This document shows positions 46,367 through 58,581 of a DNA stretch of 64,000 nt, in pieces (position 1 is the stretch's first letter; the number at the start of each line of letters is the position of its first letter). The translations under genes and the position numbers were made by a program. Source of the stretch: Enoplolaimus lenunculus (taxonomy: Eukaryota; Nematoda; Enoplea; Enoplida; Thoracostomopsidae); contig JASANG010002241.1 of NCBI GenBank assembly GCA_030248215.1, positions 62,001 to 126,000 on the forward strand, read 5' to 3'. The notes under the pieces were generated by a model. That model was not told the DNA's origin and ran no database searches. It saw only the letters and a list, made by a program, of their open reading frames with translations.

Positions 46367-49300
46367 CGCGTAAGAATGTTCGAAAATTATAAATTTTGGC
46401 TTAATTGTTTGAATTAATTTTTATAGCGAAGTAGCAAAATCAAAGCCCTGAAAAGTTGATTAAGGTATTAGAGTTTGCATTTACTGCGATAGAATCGAAT
46501 ATTCCTTTGAGCAGGGATATATAACTAACTGGTGTGTATTCTAGCTTCACTGTTTAAATTCAGTGTAATTTTTCCAGCAGGAATTTTTTCTGAACTAAAC
46601 ATGTATAAAGACAAAGCTGGTTACACTGTAAATTTCAGTGAGTTGATTTTAACGCAGAATGAGTTGATAAAAAATATAATTAATGCGAAACGGCAAACCC
46701 GATTTCGAGCTTCTAAAATATAGTGGGTCTTTAAAAATTACAAGTTAACGAAGAGCTCAATGTTATGGAAAACTACTGTGTATCGTTGAGAAATGAATTT
46801 TAGGAAAAAAGTGTAGCTTAGCAGACACGTGGCCATACCATGCAAAAATAAAGAAGAAAAATACGAAGCACTAAACAGCATCACGACGAAATTCTGTACG
46901 ACACGAGCATGGGTATAGAAAATTTTAAAAAACGTTATATTTGTAAAATTTGATGCCCAATATATCAGACCAGACCACACGTTGTAGTGAACAATTTAAA
47001 AATATTAATAAAATTAAACTTGCCAACTTAATGCCAATTTGATCAAAAATTAAAAGTATAATAGAGCCTGATTAGCGCGAATTATAAGAAAAACGAAAAC
47101 TACTAGAAACAAAATAATTTTTTCTTCAAGTTCACACAATTTCACAATACGCCACAATTCACACAAGCTGTAAACAAGTCTGATCGAAAACAAAAAGCGA
47201 AGATGTTTCTGAGAAGAAAATGTGAAAAAAAGACAATAATATGATAGATGATAAAAGAGACCACAAATTTTTACCTCACAAAATAAACATTTCCCTATAT
47301 TGTTTCGCTTATTTTCACAAAATATTCTTTTGCATGGTTGTAAAATTTCACAAAAAAATGTGTTTCTTGTTGTTGGAACAATTTGTAGAATATATATAAT
47401 TCGGTTAATTTTGTGATAGAAAAAAATGCAACCATAGTGCGGTCTCTGCTTGACGCAAAACTACAACGGAACACAGAGAAAGGTGAAACAATGTTTGGCA
47501 TGAAAATTTCACCGAAATCATGGAGGCCGTCCAGTAGCAGATCGAATAATTTTACGGTGATGAAGGGTACTTTTTTGTGATCTAAAATTTTACAAATATA
47601 AACAGTGTTTTTAGCAAATTTTAGCATATTTTTAAATTGACGAATTGCGTCGAAGGCACCAGATTTTTAAACTTGAATGACAACTACGTTAAAATTTTTT
47701 AACTTATTCGATAACGGAACACATGTTGTGGTTCCGATGAACCATTTACGTCGCAAAATTTTCAACACTGCGCAGCCGCTGAATGTATAAATACCCCTAA
47801 CGTTCGTCCTACCTCACAATTTTTTCCTGTTAGAAAGTTTTGGTGAAAAAATGATAAAGTCTCTCTGCCTTCCAATTTTTTGCATCGAAATTTTTTTGTG
47901 ATGAAATGATAATGATCCTATACAGTAAAAATTGCATTTTATAACATTTGCCAGCCCGCCCTTCCAGGCAGAAATTTCCGGATCCGCTTCGGCCCTAACT
48001 CATTTGTATCCGCCACTGTCACGGACAGAAATTGGATTGAGGAAGGTGCGCAAGGGGGCTCCTGCGTACAACGCATAAAAAGTTGCAATGTGACATCGTT
48101 GTCTGTGCAAACTTGATGCGTTTTCGAACAAGCGAGATAGATTTTGAAAAAATATAAACTCAAAATAGTTGACTGAAAAACATATTAACGTTTTGGTGTT
48201 TTCAATTTCAAAATACCAGCATAAACCCCTCATAAACGTGCCGTTGAATCAAAACGTTGAACTAAACTGTGCGTTCAAGTACTACCTTTTTTGACATGCA
48301 CAGGGCAGGCCATATGTAAAAACAACCTGAAAATTAGGCTAACAGAAAGTTTGAAGAAGTAAGAGCGTGACGTCGAACCGCTGCTTTACATGCATAAATT
48401 TACTGCCAAACATGAATTCCTATTGAAAAGTTTAACAACACCCGCTTTTCTTATCTACTACATTCAGAGTTAAACACGAGTTAGTCTCTCTCAGGCCCGT
48501 GGGCCCAAATTATAAGCCCAACCGTGGCACGCTTCCCTAGCTCCGCGGGAGCCTGGACCTCTGCCGGTGTAAACGCTGGTACGATCAATGATCAATACAT
48601 TTGCCTCGAAATTTAAAAACTGTCAAAAAGCAATAGTAAATATTATTTGTTCTATGAAAGTTAAAAATAAACTTTAATTTGAAACATTTTTTTCAAAAAG
48701 ATGAATACTCACTGGAGATGCAACAGTTCGGAAAGAACAAACAAAGAACCACGAACAGTTTGTGCTGAATGGACAAAACTTTAATATAAAAGTGTGATTA
48801 AACAACAATTATTCAGTGTGAATTGTTTTAAATATATTGAGTAATAAATGGTCTGTATTTTTTACAATCTTGTTTCGCTTCAGTTGAAATTTTGTGACGA
48901 AAGTTCAGATTAAACCGTTACCCCTCAGTTGAAATACTTTTTTACACCACAGCTTTTGTTATACTTGGAATTTTTGTATGGAATAAGTGTGTTTAAGCTG
49001 TTATGCTTATTTCAATTCACCGAATATTTTTAATTAACTGTAAAGCGTTCGTTTAATACACGGTTTTTTCGCTCAGAGTTTAGTCGTGAACGTTTTCAAT
49101 ATGTTTTACAACTCAAATATTTGTAAAATATTTTGTATACCAGGTTGTTAAACAAATGCGAGTTGTGGTTAAATGCAGACACATCAAGACTTCAACGTGC
49201 GATCAAATTTGTACGCACGAAAATTAACTTGAACGATGCCCAAGTTATTACTAAGGCCTGTGTTAATTATAGGGGCCTGTTACCTAAACCTAAGCGTAAC

Positions 49301-49395
49301 CGTCCCGATCTGTAAGTCCTCCAGTTATTTTGTCACTCAGTTTTGCACGTCCCTTTAATTAACACTGGATCAAGATAGATCATTTCGTAACTTAC
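46367..49395. other. AT-rich DNA upstream of the propeller gene
   Basis: Several long AT-rich frames occur (for example 47295-47627 minus) but look random. TCCGGATCCGC and TATCCGCCACTGTC near 47980-48018 are ends of the GTGGCGGATCCAG MITE family. A GC-rich block with CAGGCCCGTGGGCCC lies near 48494. No gene is supported. Confidence 0.4.
49133..49315 (+). other. Unassigned open frame of 60 codons
   Basis: The frame starts beside an ATACCAG acceptor-like site and ends in RGLLPKPKRNRPDL and a stop. The composition looks protein-like, with a run resembling an amphipathic helix, so it could be a terminal exon of a + strand gene. No partner exon or known family was found. Confidence 0.2.
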
Positions 49396-49561
49396 TGTCA
49401 GAACTCAGGTCACTCTGATGTCCATACGGTACACCGCGCCACAGTGTTGCGACACTCGGATCGCTGGGCGTTGTCGGAGGCAAATGTTGTGAACTCGCGT
49501 AACGATGCGCACCGCCTCCAGCATAAATATCGTCATAATTCGACGCCATCATTGAGATCAC
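49396..49561 (-). CDS. Possible first exon (alternative start for the propeller gene)
   Basis: A minus-strand frame from ATG at 49561 (or a second ATG at 49549, MASNYDDIYAGGG) runs 55 codons to a strong GTAAGT donor after phase 1. The peptide is Ser/Pro/His/Gly-rich with no membrane span. The phase is the one needed to join the second exon of the propeller gene (45522), which would give a form without the membrane anchor. It could equally start another gene whose other exons I cannot see. Confidence 0.35.
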
Positions 49562-52500
49562 AAAATTAAGTTTTTAAATTATAATTTAAATATTTAAATA
49601 AAATTCACTAAACAATATCAAACGTATCACTTTATTTTTGGAATACGAGCATACGCATAGCCACCGAAGCAGCCTGTGAAGTCCATCCGGTCAATTTTTT
49701 AGGCAGACGGGTGTGCAACAGCTACTTGGACCTCCCACCGGGTTGAAAATCAATCGTACAACCTTAACTTCTGTGTGGTTCCAACGTATTGAAATTTCTT
49801 GAATTTGACGTTAATACAACTAAAACATTTTGCACGCGGCCCCTGCATATGACACCAATAAACATCAACAGGGACGCAACTTCAAGGTTGAGTTTTAGGT
49901 GCCGCCTTTGTGAACAATTTAAGCGTCGGGCGTTCCTTCATTTGAAGCCTCATAAAATTTAAATTTTCCTAGAATATTTAATACTAAAATTACATTTACA
50001 CAGGTCTGTAGCCAGCTTACCTAGCCATATTAGGTTAAAAAAATTTTCAAGTGGGGCAAGCAAGGGTTTTCGGTAACTTACAAGCATGTTTAGAAATTCA
50101 CTAGGGTGACCAAAATTTTTCCGCAGGGTATTAAACAGCTCCCGTTGGCCCAATGAAGAACCAAGGAGTGCACACGGGTGCCTCATGCACGTACCTGCGA
50201 CCGTGGCAAAATTTAATTGCAAATATTTTATAAAATGGGCTCTGATACTAAATTGCCACCATGTAAAAGAATACATGTGAAATTGAAAACGTCAACGAAT
50301 ACACGTGAACGTCGCGTTTATAAGTATTAATTCAAATGGAGTTTAAATTTAGTAACATATTTATTCACACACACATAAGACTTTCAGCTACTACTAGACG
50401 CCTCCATAAATTCAGACGTCCACTCTATAAGCGTAAAATGACGGGAGGTAAGAACAGATAGAGATGTGTGTTTGCTTACTCAGCTGTTGTTCGAAATATT
50501 GTCGTATTGACCACAACACAGAACTGTTACTGAAAAAGCTTCAAGTATATTTGTTGTAAATATTGAACGAGACAATATTCGAGTACATTTTCACTATTCG
50601 ATGTTGCATTTTGTTAAAATCGGGATCTTACGATTATTACTACTAGAACTACTGCTACTACTACTACTAGACTGATTCTTGCTTACATTTAAGCTTGAAG
50701 AATGGACACTGGCTGAAATCTGCAAGGGTTGTCGTGCAGTTTCAGTTACACTCTCTGGGAGTCACCTACCAATTTTTATAAGTGGAGTGAAAATTTTGCT
50801 TGACGATGCCGCACTGTCGCCTGTGATATCTTTTGTTAAAAAGCCATAGTAACACAACCAAAACAATATTCAGGCGGATTTCATGGCTACAAGTGTATTC
50901 TGAAAAGCAAAACATTTTGCCGTGCAATATGAACAAAAAGTTCAAAACACTCCGAAATTAACTTGTAAAGAACTGCAGTTGGTTACCTGCCGGCATTATT
51001 AAGAAAACTTGCAACAGGTTAAACTGTGGTCCCAATAATGGCTATAAAGCTTCAAACCCAAGTGAAAGTAAGTCGCTGTTATAGAATGGCAGCAATTTGC
51101 GAAACTTCCATGCAAATTGTTTTTGCATTAATATTAAAGATAATTTACTAAAAATCTTACAAATTTTTTAATATATCGTATAATTTGGACCATTTGAGAC
51201 AGAAGTTTTGAAACATTTTCGAATCCTGTAATTAGCGCTTATTTATTGCGAAATGCAGCGATTGAAAAAAATCGAGGTAGAATATAATAGTGTACGAGAG
51301 AATATCCCTGCAGTTGAATATTTTGTTAATTACAGCGAATAACAGAAAAGAAATACAAGTGAAAATATATTTTATAACAGACAATTCTTGTTGCTCATCG
51401 TTCAACTATTAATAAGAAGACAAAAATGTCGCTGAAAAAATAGTTTATCGTCATTGTCTGCGTCTGCTAAAGTAACCAGCGGCAGACGCAGAACTGTATG
51501 ATGTGACCGCAGGCGGCCCATGCCGCCGACCCAAGCTCAGTACTAAATCTTAACACAAAAATTTTGTTTTGAGATCTATTGACTGCGATCCTGATTCTAC
51601 CAGCGAAAAATCACGCTGAGCAAATTACCAAAAGTTTTGGTAAATTACTTTTTTGGCGGCCAAAATTTATTAACAGAATAGAAATGACTGTTTTTGATGC
51701 AACAGTAATCAGAGCAATTATGACGAAAGTAAGCATGCATCTCAAAACATTCTGGATCATTCACGTAATAATGCGCGCAGAGTTGAAAAAATTGTCCACC
51801 CACTCCCTTAGGACCAGTGCCAAAAAACGATGCTATAACGAGGGCCTGATAACAACACACACCCTGTACTTAGAGAGTCGGTTTTGTCCAGACAGTGTTC
51901 AAAGGGAGTAGGGACAAAACAGAGTCCTTCGGTAGGGATTGTCAACATTTTTGGCAAGGTTTCAAAACGGCTATTTTATAGACTGTACAATAACCCGCAG
52001 AAGACAAAAATTTATATTACGTGGTTTATCAACTCCCGATATGAAACCTTGGCTACGCCGTTGATTACAAATGACATATTATATTAAATAAAATTGAAAT
52101 ATTTTTTTAAAAATCTCATAAAATCACACATTTTGCCTTCAAGCAGAATCCGGAGTCGTGTATAGTAGCGAAAACCGAGTTTTCACACAATAAAATCTCG
52201 AATACAAACATACGCAATACGCGACAGCAAACAAATAAGGCGAGTTGTTTTGAAAGAAAACACTAAACAAAACCCTTCAGCTCGACACTTGAGTGTAATT
52301 ACCGAATGTCAAGTCACTTGACTGAAAAATGTAATTGCAACTGCAATTAACAGTAAACACTTGAAAGCATACCATTGTGTAATGCTTAAAGTGATTTCCG
52401 TCTGCAACCAGAGTTGGCTTCAACGATAATTTTTACGAAAGATTACGCAACTTGCATAAAAACTATATCGGATAAAAGCATCAACCTGAAGTTATAAACA

Positions 52501-52809
52501 ATTTCACTGACTTGCAAGCAAGGTTGAAAATTTTCTATAGGAAAAGAACAAAAACCTAAATTTATTGCAAAATTTGTTTCAACAATGCCTTTGAGCAATT
52601 TTTTTACAGAATTTAAGTTTAATTTTGTAAGATATCGTAATGTATATATTGAAAACGATGCTGGGAATTGGCAATCAGAAACTGAGTGTAGGAAAGAGAA
52701 AAACAAAATAAGTTAGATACTATCTTCTTAAAATAGAATGTAAAAACTATGAGGGTAAACAATTTTTTAATTTACGTAAACGCCATTTACGTACCTTACG
52801 TTTCTGCAA
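49562..52809. other. Intergenic DNA, minor repeats and one exon fragment
   Basis: It contains a diverged CCCGTAG-family MITE piece (about 50003-50155), a short ACT microsatellite (about 50638-50670), the ShKT-like fragment at 51690-51820, and a short MITE-derived GACTTGCAAGCAAGGTTGAA at about 52509. Otherwise nothing recognised. Confidence 0.45.
51690..51820 (-). pseudogene. Fragment resembling a ShKT-type cysteine domain
   Basis: The minus-strand frame 51860-51645 contains LCAHYYVNDPECFEMHAYFR followed by HNCSDYCC. Spacing from the ECF cysteine through NC, YC and C resembles the second half of a ShKT domain, a small toxin-like fold common as an accessory domain in secreted invertebrate proteins. 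The first half lacks the usual cysteine. Neither end has a convincing splice site, so it is probably an exon relic, if real. Confidence 0.25.
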
Positions 52810-52846
52810 GAACAACAACAACCAGACCAACAACAGCAACAGCAGC

Positions 52847-52928
<82 letters not shown>

Positions 52929-53132
52929 CAACAACAACAACAACAACAACAACATGAACAACAACACAACAACAACAACAACAACACAACAACAACAACA
53001 ACAACAACAACATGAACAACAACAAGAACAAGAACAAGAACAACAACAACAACAACAACAACAACACCAACAACAACAACACAACAACAACAACAACAAC
53101 AACAACACAACAACAACAACAACAACAACAAC

Positions 53133-53165
<33 letters not shown>

Positions 53166-53192
53166 TGAACAACAACAAGAACAACAACAACG
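52810..53192. repeat. Long (AAC)n microsatellite
   Basis: About 380 bases are almost pure AAC/CAA repeats interrupted by a few ACACAAC and CATGAACAAC units, the latter recurring as a higher-order block. All six frames stay open, which yields false poly-Gln, poly-Thr, poly-Asn, poly-Leu, poly-Val and poly-Cys ORFs of up to 153 codons. No splice sites or flanking coding sequence support a protein. Confidence 0.95.
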
Positions 53193-53495
53193 GTCGAAAT
53201 GCAACCAATAATCAAGTTGGCATGCATTACTTGTTTGTTTTGTTAGCTTTCATTGAAAAGGATCACGGAATAGTAAAACATTTTAACTCAGAAAATTTAA
53301 ATTTTTGACAAAATCTGCTGGGTAATAATTGATTGGTTTCATGTTGTTCACTGCAACTCGTATCGTTGTTGCTTAGAAATATTAACTTAATATAACAAAA
53401 TAGATCGCGTAGTGAAATTAAAAAAAATTAAAGTTTACGCAAAAACTCGAGCATTTCTGCCGTAAAAACAATTTATTTTAAAAGTTCAAGGATTT

Positions 53496-53756
53496 TTGAG
53501 GACCGATATTTTCAGCTGTAAAGACGATTTTAAGAAATTTACAATTCTCGCTGAAAAAATTTCGAATACTTGTAACAACAATTCAAAAGCTGTGCAGCAT
53601 TTAATATATCTATTGCTCTCGCTACATGTACGCAATCAATATTTTTTAGAAGCTTCAAATTTAATATATAGCTTATCACGACGGATGAAGCATATTTCGG
53701 AAAACTATATTTACTATTTGAAATACATTTCATTTCTTCGGTTGAATTTTGTCTAA
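53496..53756 (+). other. Unassigned open frame of 86 codons
   Basis: The frame crosses a GATATTTTCAG acceptor-like site near 53515 and then reads a helical, protein-like sequence (LIYLLLSLHVRNQYF, YYLKYISFLRLNFV) to TAA. I do not recognise it. It might be a terminal exon; AT-rich chance is the alternative. Confidence 0.2.
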
Positions 53757-53797
53757 TTTAACAAATTTCTAGCATTTGCGACGTAATTGTTTGTGTT

Positions 53798-53925
53798 ACA
53801 TGGTCAATTATTACCACTGCATCAGTAATAGCATAGTATTTTACTATGAGATAATTCTTTGTCTAACATGGCAATTATTACCGCTGCATCAGTAATAGCA
53901 TAGTATTTTACAATGAGATATGAAA
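53798..53925. repeat. Two-copy tandem duplication
   Basis: CAATTATTACCACTGCATCA and the following AGCATAGTATTTTACTATGAG occur twice, about 65 bases apart, with a few changes. Confidence 0.8.
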
Positions 53926-55223
53926 TGAACATTTAAGAAGCATACATTTTATTTGGAAATTTGTTATAAAATGCAAGTGACCAGCTATAATGAATCGTTA
54001 GAAAGTTTCTAATGTCTGTATCCTGGTGCTTACGCTAATAAATCTTTTTAAGATTCGCTAACATTAGTATTAATCAGTTTACGAAATTAAACATACTAAA
54101 CACTAGTGACCAAAGCCTAATTTTTCTAACTAAAAATTACTAAGAAAATTAGGTCGCCGTACCAGTCTATTCTAACCTCAAAAGCTGTTATGCTTGATGT
54201 CCGCGCAAATATACTTTAAACGATGATCTATTATTCTTTAACATATTTTGCATTCAAATTTAAAAGCCAACTACTACATTAATGAGTAAATGTAGGTCAG
54301 TAGTTTACGCTTCTAAGCATCGCGTATTTATTCATTCAAACCGAGTATCCGTTACAAATTAGCTTCAAAAGCCGCCGGTCAGTGATTTATTGGATGCCGA
54401 TATCGGTCAAGTACTACGGTAACTCACTGGCAGGCATGAAAACGAAGCAGTAGGGGAATATATCTCTTTCCGAAATAACTAGAGATAAGTGAGAACAACC
54501 TTGTTTGACGACAAATATTTTCTCGTTCGGTCGTTAAATACTTTTAAGTCACATCATGCCCTCAGCGAGTGTAAGCGGGTGTCTACTAAGTGTAGGGATA
54601 CCACTGGATCCGTGAATCCGCTAAATTTAGAATCTTTCTGGGAAAGCCCGGGGGCCGCGAATTTTCAACGTGGCGGGCTCTGAACCACCGGTTAACTTAT
54701 TTTTTAAGCCGGTGCTGAGTGCTTACCTGGGGGATCCAAGTGTGACCCCCAGGTGTAGCATTCCGCAGGCATGAATTTTGGTGGTTTAAAATTTTAGATC
54801 TAAGAGTCCAAGGGGAGAGTGCAGGCGGTTGAAAACAACGGGTGAACTCAATTCGAACGTGGTTTAGATGTTTTTGGGCCCGGTGCAGTCTGCTAAGCTC
54901 TACTGATGTTAATAGTTTAAGAATTCAAGCATGAGCAGCCTGCACTATCGAATATAAATAACCCTTTACCTAGTGTGAAATCATCCACCCCCCTCGGGTT
55001 CGTTTAATTCCCGCACCTGCTTCGGTTCTTTGCTTCCGGGTTTATTTTTGTTGTTGCGGTTGCTTTATCTTATTGTTGTTATTGTTGCTTGTGTGGTTGC
55101 TTTTTCGCTCTGAAACTTTCCGGCTCACACTTTCTTGCCGGTTTTCGGAAATTTATGTAAATTTGCATATGTCGGTGAAATTTATGCAAATTTATGCAAA
55201 ATAGAGATAACCGAAATATACCC

Positions 55224-55230
55224 TATATAA
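55224..55230 (+). promoter_or_regulatory. LTR promoter TATA box
   Basis: CCCTATATAAACGG is followed about 30 bases later by TTTAGGCATTCAGTCTG, an initiator-like site. The same arrangement is present in the right LTR at about 57729. Confidence 0.6.
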
Positions 55231-55371
55231 ACGGCTACGCATTCGTCTCTTTAGGCATTCAGTCTGTTCTTTTCCAATTGCCAGTATGGCACCTTTTGTT
55301 AGCTGATGCCTTTCATTATAACGCTTTATTGGTTTGTTTTAATATGTTTGGGTTACTTTTAGACACATGAA

Positions 55372-55400
55372 CAGCCGACTTCGAGTAAAGAAGTCGGCTG
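55372..55400 (+). other. Perfect 11-bp hairpin inside the LTR
   Basis: CAGCCGACTTC and GAAGTCGGCTG pair perfectly around a seven-base loop. It lies about 140 bases after the TATA box, so it would fall in the element's RNA leader. A second inverted pair, CTCGGGTACC and GGTACCTGAG, follows at about 55432-55470. Both are repeated in the right LTR. Confidence 0.7.
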
Positions 55401-56163
55401 CCGAAAATCTTGTGTTTCCTGACCTGGTCTCTCGGGTACCGGTGGCCAGAGGTGTCAACGGTACCTGAGAATGCGACGAAATTCTAACGAACTTAATTTG
55501 TAAAAGTTTTGAATAATAAAATTAAGGTGTCCAATTTTATAAGGGATTAGGCACAAAACTCTCTAGAGCTTCCTAAAACTCCATTTCATTAGAGACGTGA
55601 GATGTTGTTTTCCCTTTTTGTTGTTTAGTGTTATCTGGCGCGCCTATCCCCGCAGGACGGGGTTGTTTTTGTTATTTCCGACTCGGACTTGCGCGATTCG
55701 CGACCGAGCAAGTCTGGGTCGGAATTTGTTATCATTGTCCGGACTGGGAGGGGTGTTTTTCTTTTTCTTTTTGTTTTTCTTTTTCCGGTTGATTTTTGGA
55801 TCCAGGGAGTTTCGAATATTCTGTGTAAGTAAAATTTCCACAGTCCTAAAATGGACGGTGCGGGTCCCCATTTTTCTTTTTCCTTTTTGACCAATTCCTT
55901 TTTACCAAGAATTTATTTTTCCCCGCACTTTGAATTTTGCCTGCCCGCCGGATGGACAATAAAGTTATGCCACGGTGGTCAGAAATTTTATCCAGGGGCA
56001 GGAATGCGCTAGGATATGAGTCTCCTTGCCCTGAACTGTTTTTGTTGACAAAATTTAGTATTCTGGTGTATCAGCCGGCTTAGTTGCCGTCTGAAATTTT
56101 ATCGAATTGTTCCGCTTGGGCAATTTAGGGTCCGGTGGTAACAGCTACGCTATAAGTACAAGC

Positions 56164-56359
56164 GCACTACGAGTCTGGGATGGATGTCCCCATCCCGAAC
56201 ACCGATGAGCGGAGTAGCATACCTAGACACTGTAGCCAACCTCTATCAAACCATAAGGGGTACCCGCCAAGGATGGGTGGCAAGGACTTTAGTCCAGGGT
56301 AACCTACCTTATATGGGGGCTACTCCGTGGATTCGCGTTCAATCCCAGACTCGTGGTGC
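56164..56359 (+). ncRNA. Structured RNA segment in the LTR element interior
   Basis: Bases 56165-56181 (CACTACGAGTCTGGGAT) pair with 56342-56358 (ATCCCAGACTCGTGGTG) over 17 positions with one G-U, plus one more pair outside. Inside, CGGAGTAGC (56210-56218) pairs with GCTACTCCG (56319-56327). Short local hairpins lie between. This is far more pairing than chance gives. A GTTCAATCCC motif in the 3' arm is B-box-like. It may be a packaging or dimerisation signal, or a captured pol III RNA; I do not recognise the RNA. Confidence 0.55.
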
Positions 56360-58581
56360 AACAGATACTGTAAGTTTAAGTTCGTAAAGGGGGTACTACT
56401 GGGCCTTAATTTTTTTAACACTTAATCCTTTGTGTTCTACGTGTAGTTTTTAGTGCAAGGGCAGCAAGCAGGGGAGTCCTGGTTGGCGTGAACTAATACA
56501 GCAGTGACGGAGACAGCGGCGTACACGTGATCAAGAAGAAAATGGAAAATGAGTGACAACGACGGGCAGTTGGCAAGCAAGTCAGTCCGTTGAAGAAGGT
56601 GGATTGTTCGCTGGAGAAGTCGTGGTATTATCCGGCGCAGTATCCTGTTGTGAAAACGACGCGTGCAATCGGACGAGGCTGTTATGCGATATAGTTTGTG
56701 ATGTCGTTGTAACTTGTATGTTATGTTTTTGGATAATTCGGGCTACAATTTTGTTTTAGATTAGGATAGGCGGCGAAAACTAATGATTTTGTCGGTATTT
56801 TTTCTTTTCAAAAATTAAGGACACCTAAGACGGTTCGATTTTTCATAACAACGCTAAGTTGATAGTTCACACGTTATCTATTCTCAGTGGAGCCATTGCG
56901 GACTGTACTGGGCCTATGGAAAGTTAAGTTAGGTTTGGGGTGGCGCCAAGAAAAGGCTCACCTCTAGATAGGAACTGCGTGTGCTCTCTCTGCGGATCTC
57001 ACGTATCTGTGGTGTCCCTCGGTATCCTTTAGGCCTTGTTTTAAATTGCCAAGCAACCTCTTGATGAGGACATCAAGCTTAAAGAAAAGGAGATGTAGGG
57101 ATTCCACTGGATCCGTGAATCCGCTAAATTTAGAATCTTTCTGGGAAAGCCCGGGGGCCGCGAATTTTCAACGTGGCGGGCTCTGAACCACCGGTTAACT
57201 TATTTTTTAAGCCGGTGCTGAGTGCTTACCTGGGGGATCCAAGTGTGTGACCCCCAGGTGTAGCATTCCGCAGGCATGAATTTTGGTGGTTTAAACTTTT
57301 AGATCTAAGAGTCCAAGGGGAGAATGCAGGCGGTTGAAAACAACGGGTGAACTCAATTCGAACGTGGTTTAGATGTTTTTGGGCCCGGTGCAGTCTGCTA
57401 AGCTCTACTGATGTTAATAGTTTAAGAATTCAAGCATGAGCAGCCTGCACTATCGAATATAAATAACCCTTTACCTAGTGTGAAATCATCCACCCCCCTC
57501 GGGTTCGTTTAATTCCCGCACCTGCTTCGGTTCTTTGCTTCCGGGTTTATTTTTGTTGTTGCGGTTGCTTTATCTTATTGTTGTTATTGTTGCTTGTGTG
57601 GTTGCTTTTTCGCTCTGAAACTTTCCGGCTCACACTTTCTTGCCGGTTTTCGGAAATTTATGTAAATTTGCATATGTCGGTGAAATTTATGCAAATTTAT
57701 GCAAAATAGAGATAGCCGAAATATACCCTATATAAACGGCTACGCATTCGTCTCTTTAGGCATTCAGTCTGTTCTTTTCCAATTGCCAGTATGGCACCTT
57801 TTGTTAGCTGATGCCTTTCATTATAACGCTTTATTGGTTTGTTTTAATATGTTTGGGTTACTTTTAGACACATGAACAGCCGACTTCGAGTAAAGAAGTC
57901 GGCTGCCGAAAATCTTGTGTTTCCTGACCTGGTCTCTCGGGTACCGGTGGCCAGAGGTGTCAACGGTACCTGAGAATGCAACGAAATTCTAACGAACTTA
58001 ATTTGTAAAAGTTTTGAATAATAAAATTAAGGTGTCCAATTTTATAAGGGATTAGGCACAAAACTCTCTAGAGCTTCCTAAAACTCCATTTCATTAGAGA
58101 CGTGAGATGTTGTTTCCCCTTTTTGTTGTTTAGTGTTATCTGGCGCGCCTATCCCCGCAGGACGGGGTTGTTTTTGTTATTTCCGACTCGGACTTGCGCG
58201 ATTCGCGACCGAGCAAGTCTGGGTCGGAATTTGTTATCATTGTCCGGACTGGGAGGGGTGTTTTTCTTTTTCTTTTTGTTTTTCTTTTTCCGGTTGATTT
58301 TTGGATCCAGGGAGTTTCGAATATTCTGTGTAAGTAAAATTTCCACAGTCCTAAAATGGACGGTGCGGGTCCCCATTTTTCTTTTTCCTTTTTGACCAAT
58401 TCCTTTTTACCAAGAATTTATTTTTCCCCGCACTTTGAATTTTGCCTGCCCGCCGGATGGACAATAAAGTTATGCCACGGTGGTCAGAAATTTTATCCAG
58501 GGGCAGGAATGCGCTAGGATATGAGTCTCCTTGCCCTGAACTGTTTTTGTTGACAAAATTTAGTATTCTGGTGTATCAGCC

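Larger units (their letters stand above)
54591..58578 (+). mobile_element. Young non-autonomous LTR retrotransposon
   Basis: Two direct repeats, 54591-56073 and 57094-58578, start TGTAGGGA and end TATCA, so they follow the TG..CA rule. They differ at only about seven sites plus one 2-base indel over 1.48 kb (over 99% identical), which means a recent insertion. A purine tract, AAAGAAAAGGAGA (57081-57093), directly precedes the right LTR. Each LTR has a TATATAA box about 635 bases in and an AATAAA signal near its 3' end. The interior is only about 1.02 kb, with no gag, pol or envelope domain I can recognise, so the element looks structurally whole but dependent on an unseen partner. No primer-binding site matching a tRNA 3' end was clear, and no target duplication was found at the outer edges. 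Superfamily not assigned. A decayed relative lies at 20045-20475. Confidence 0.85.

Noticed and set aside
52747-53308. Poly-Leu, poly-Cys, poly-Val, poly-Gln, poly-Thr and poly-Asn ORFs on both strands
   Set aside because: All are direct translations of the AAC microsatellite in different frames. There are no flanking exons, splice sites or domains.
55597-58399. Identical 97-, 87- and 75-codon ORFs found twice about 2.5 kb apart
   Set aside because: They are the same part of the two LTRs. They overlap on opposite strands over a T-rich tract and match no retroelement protein.
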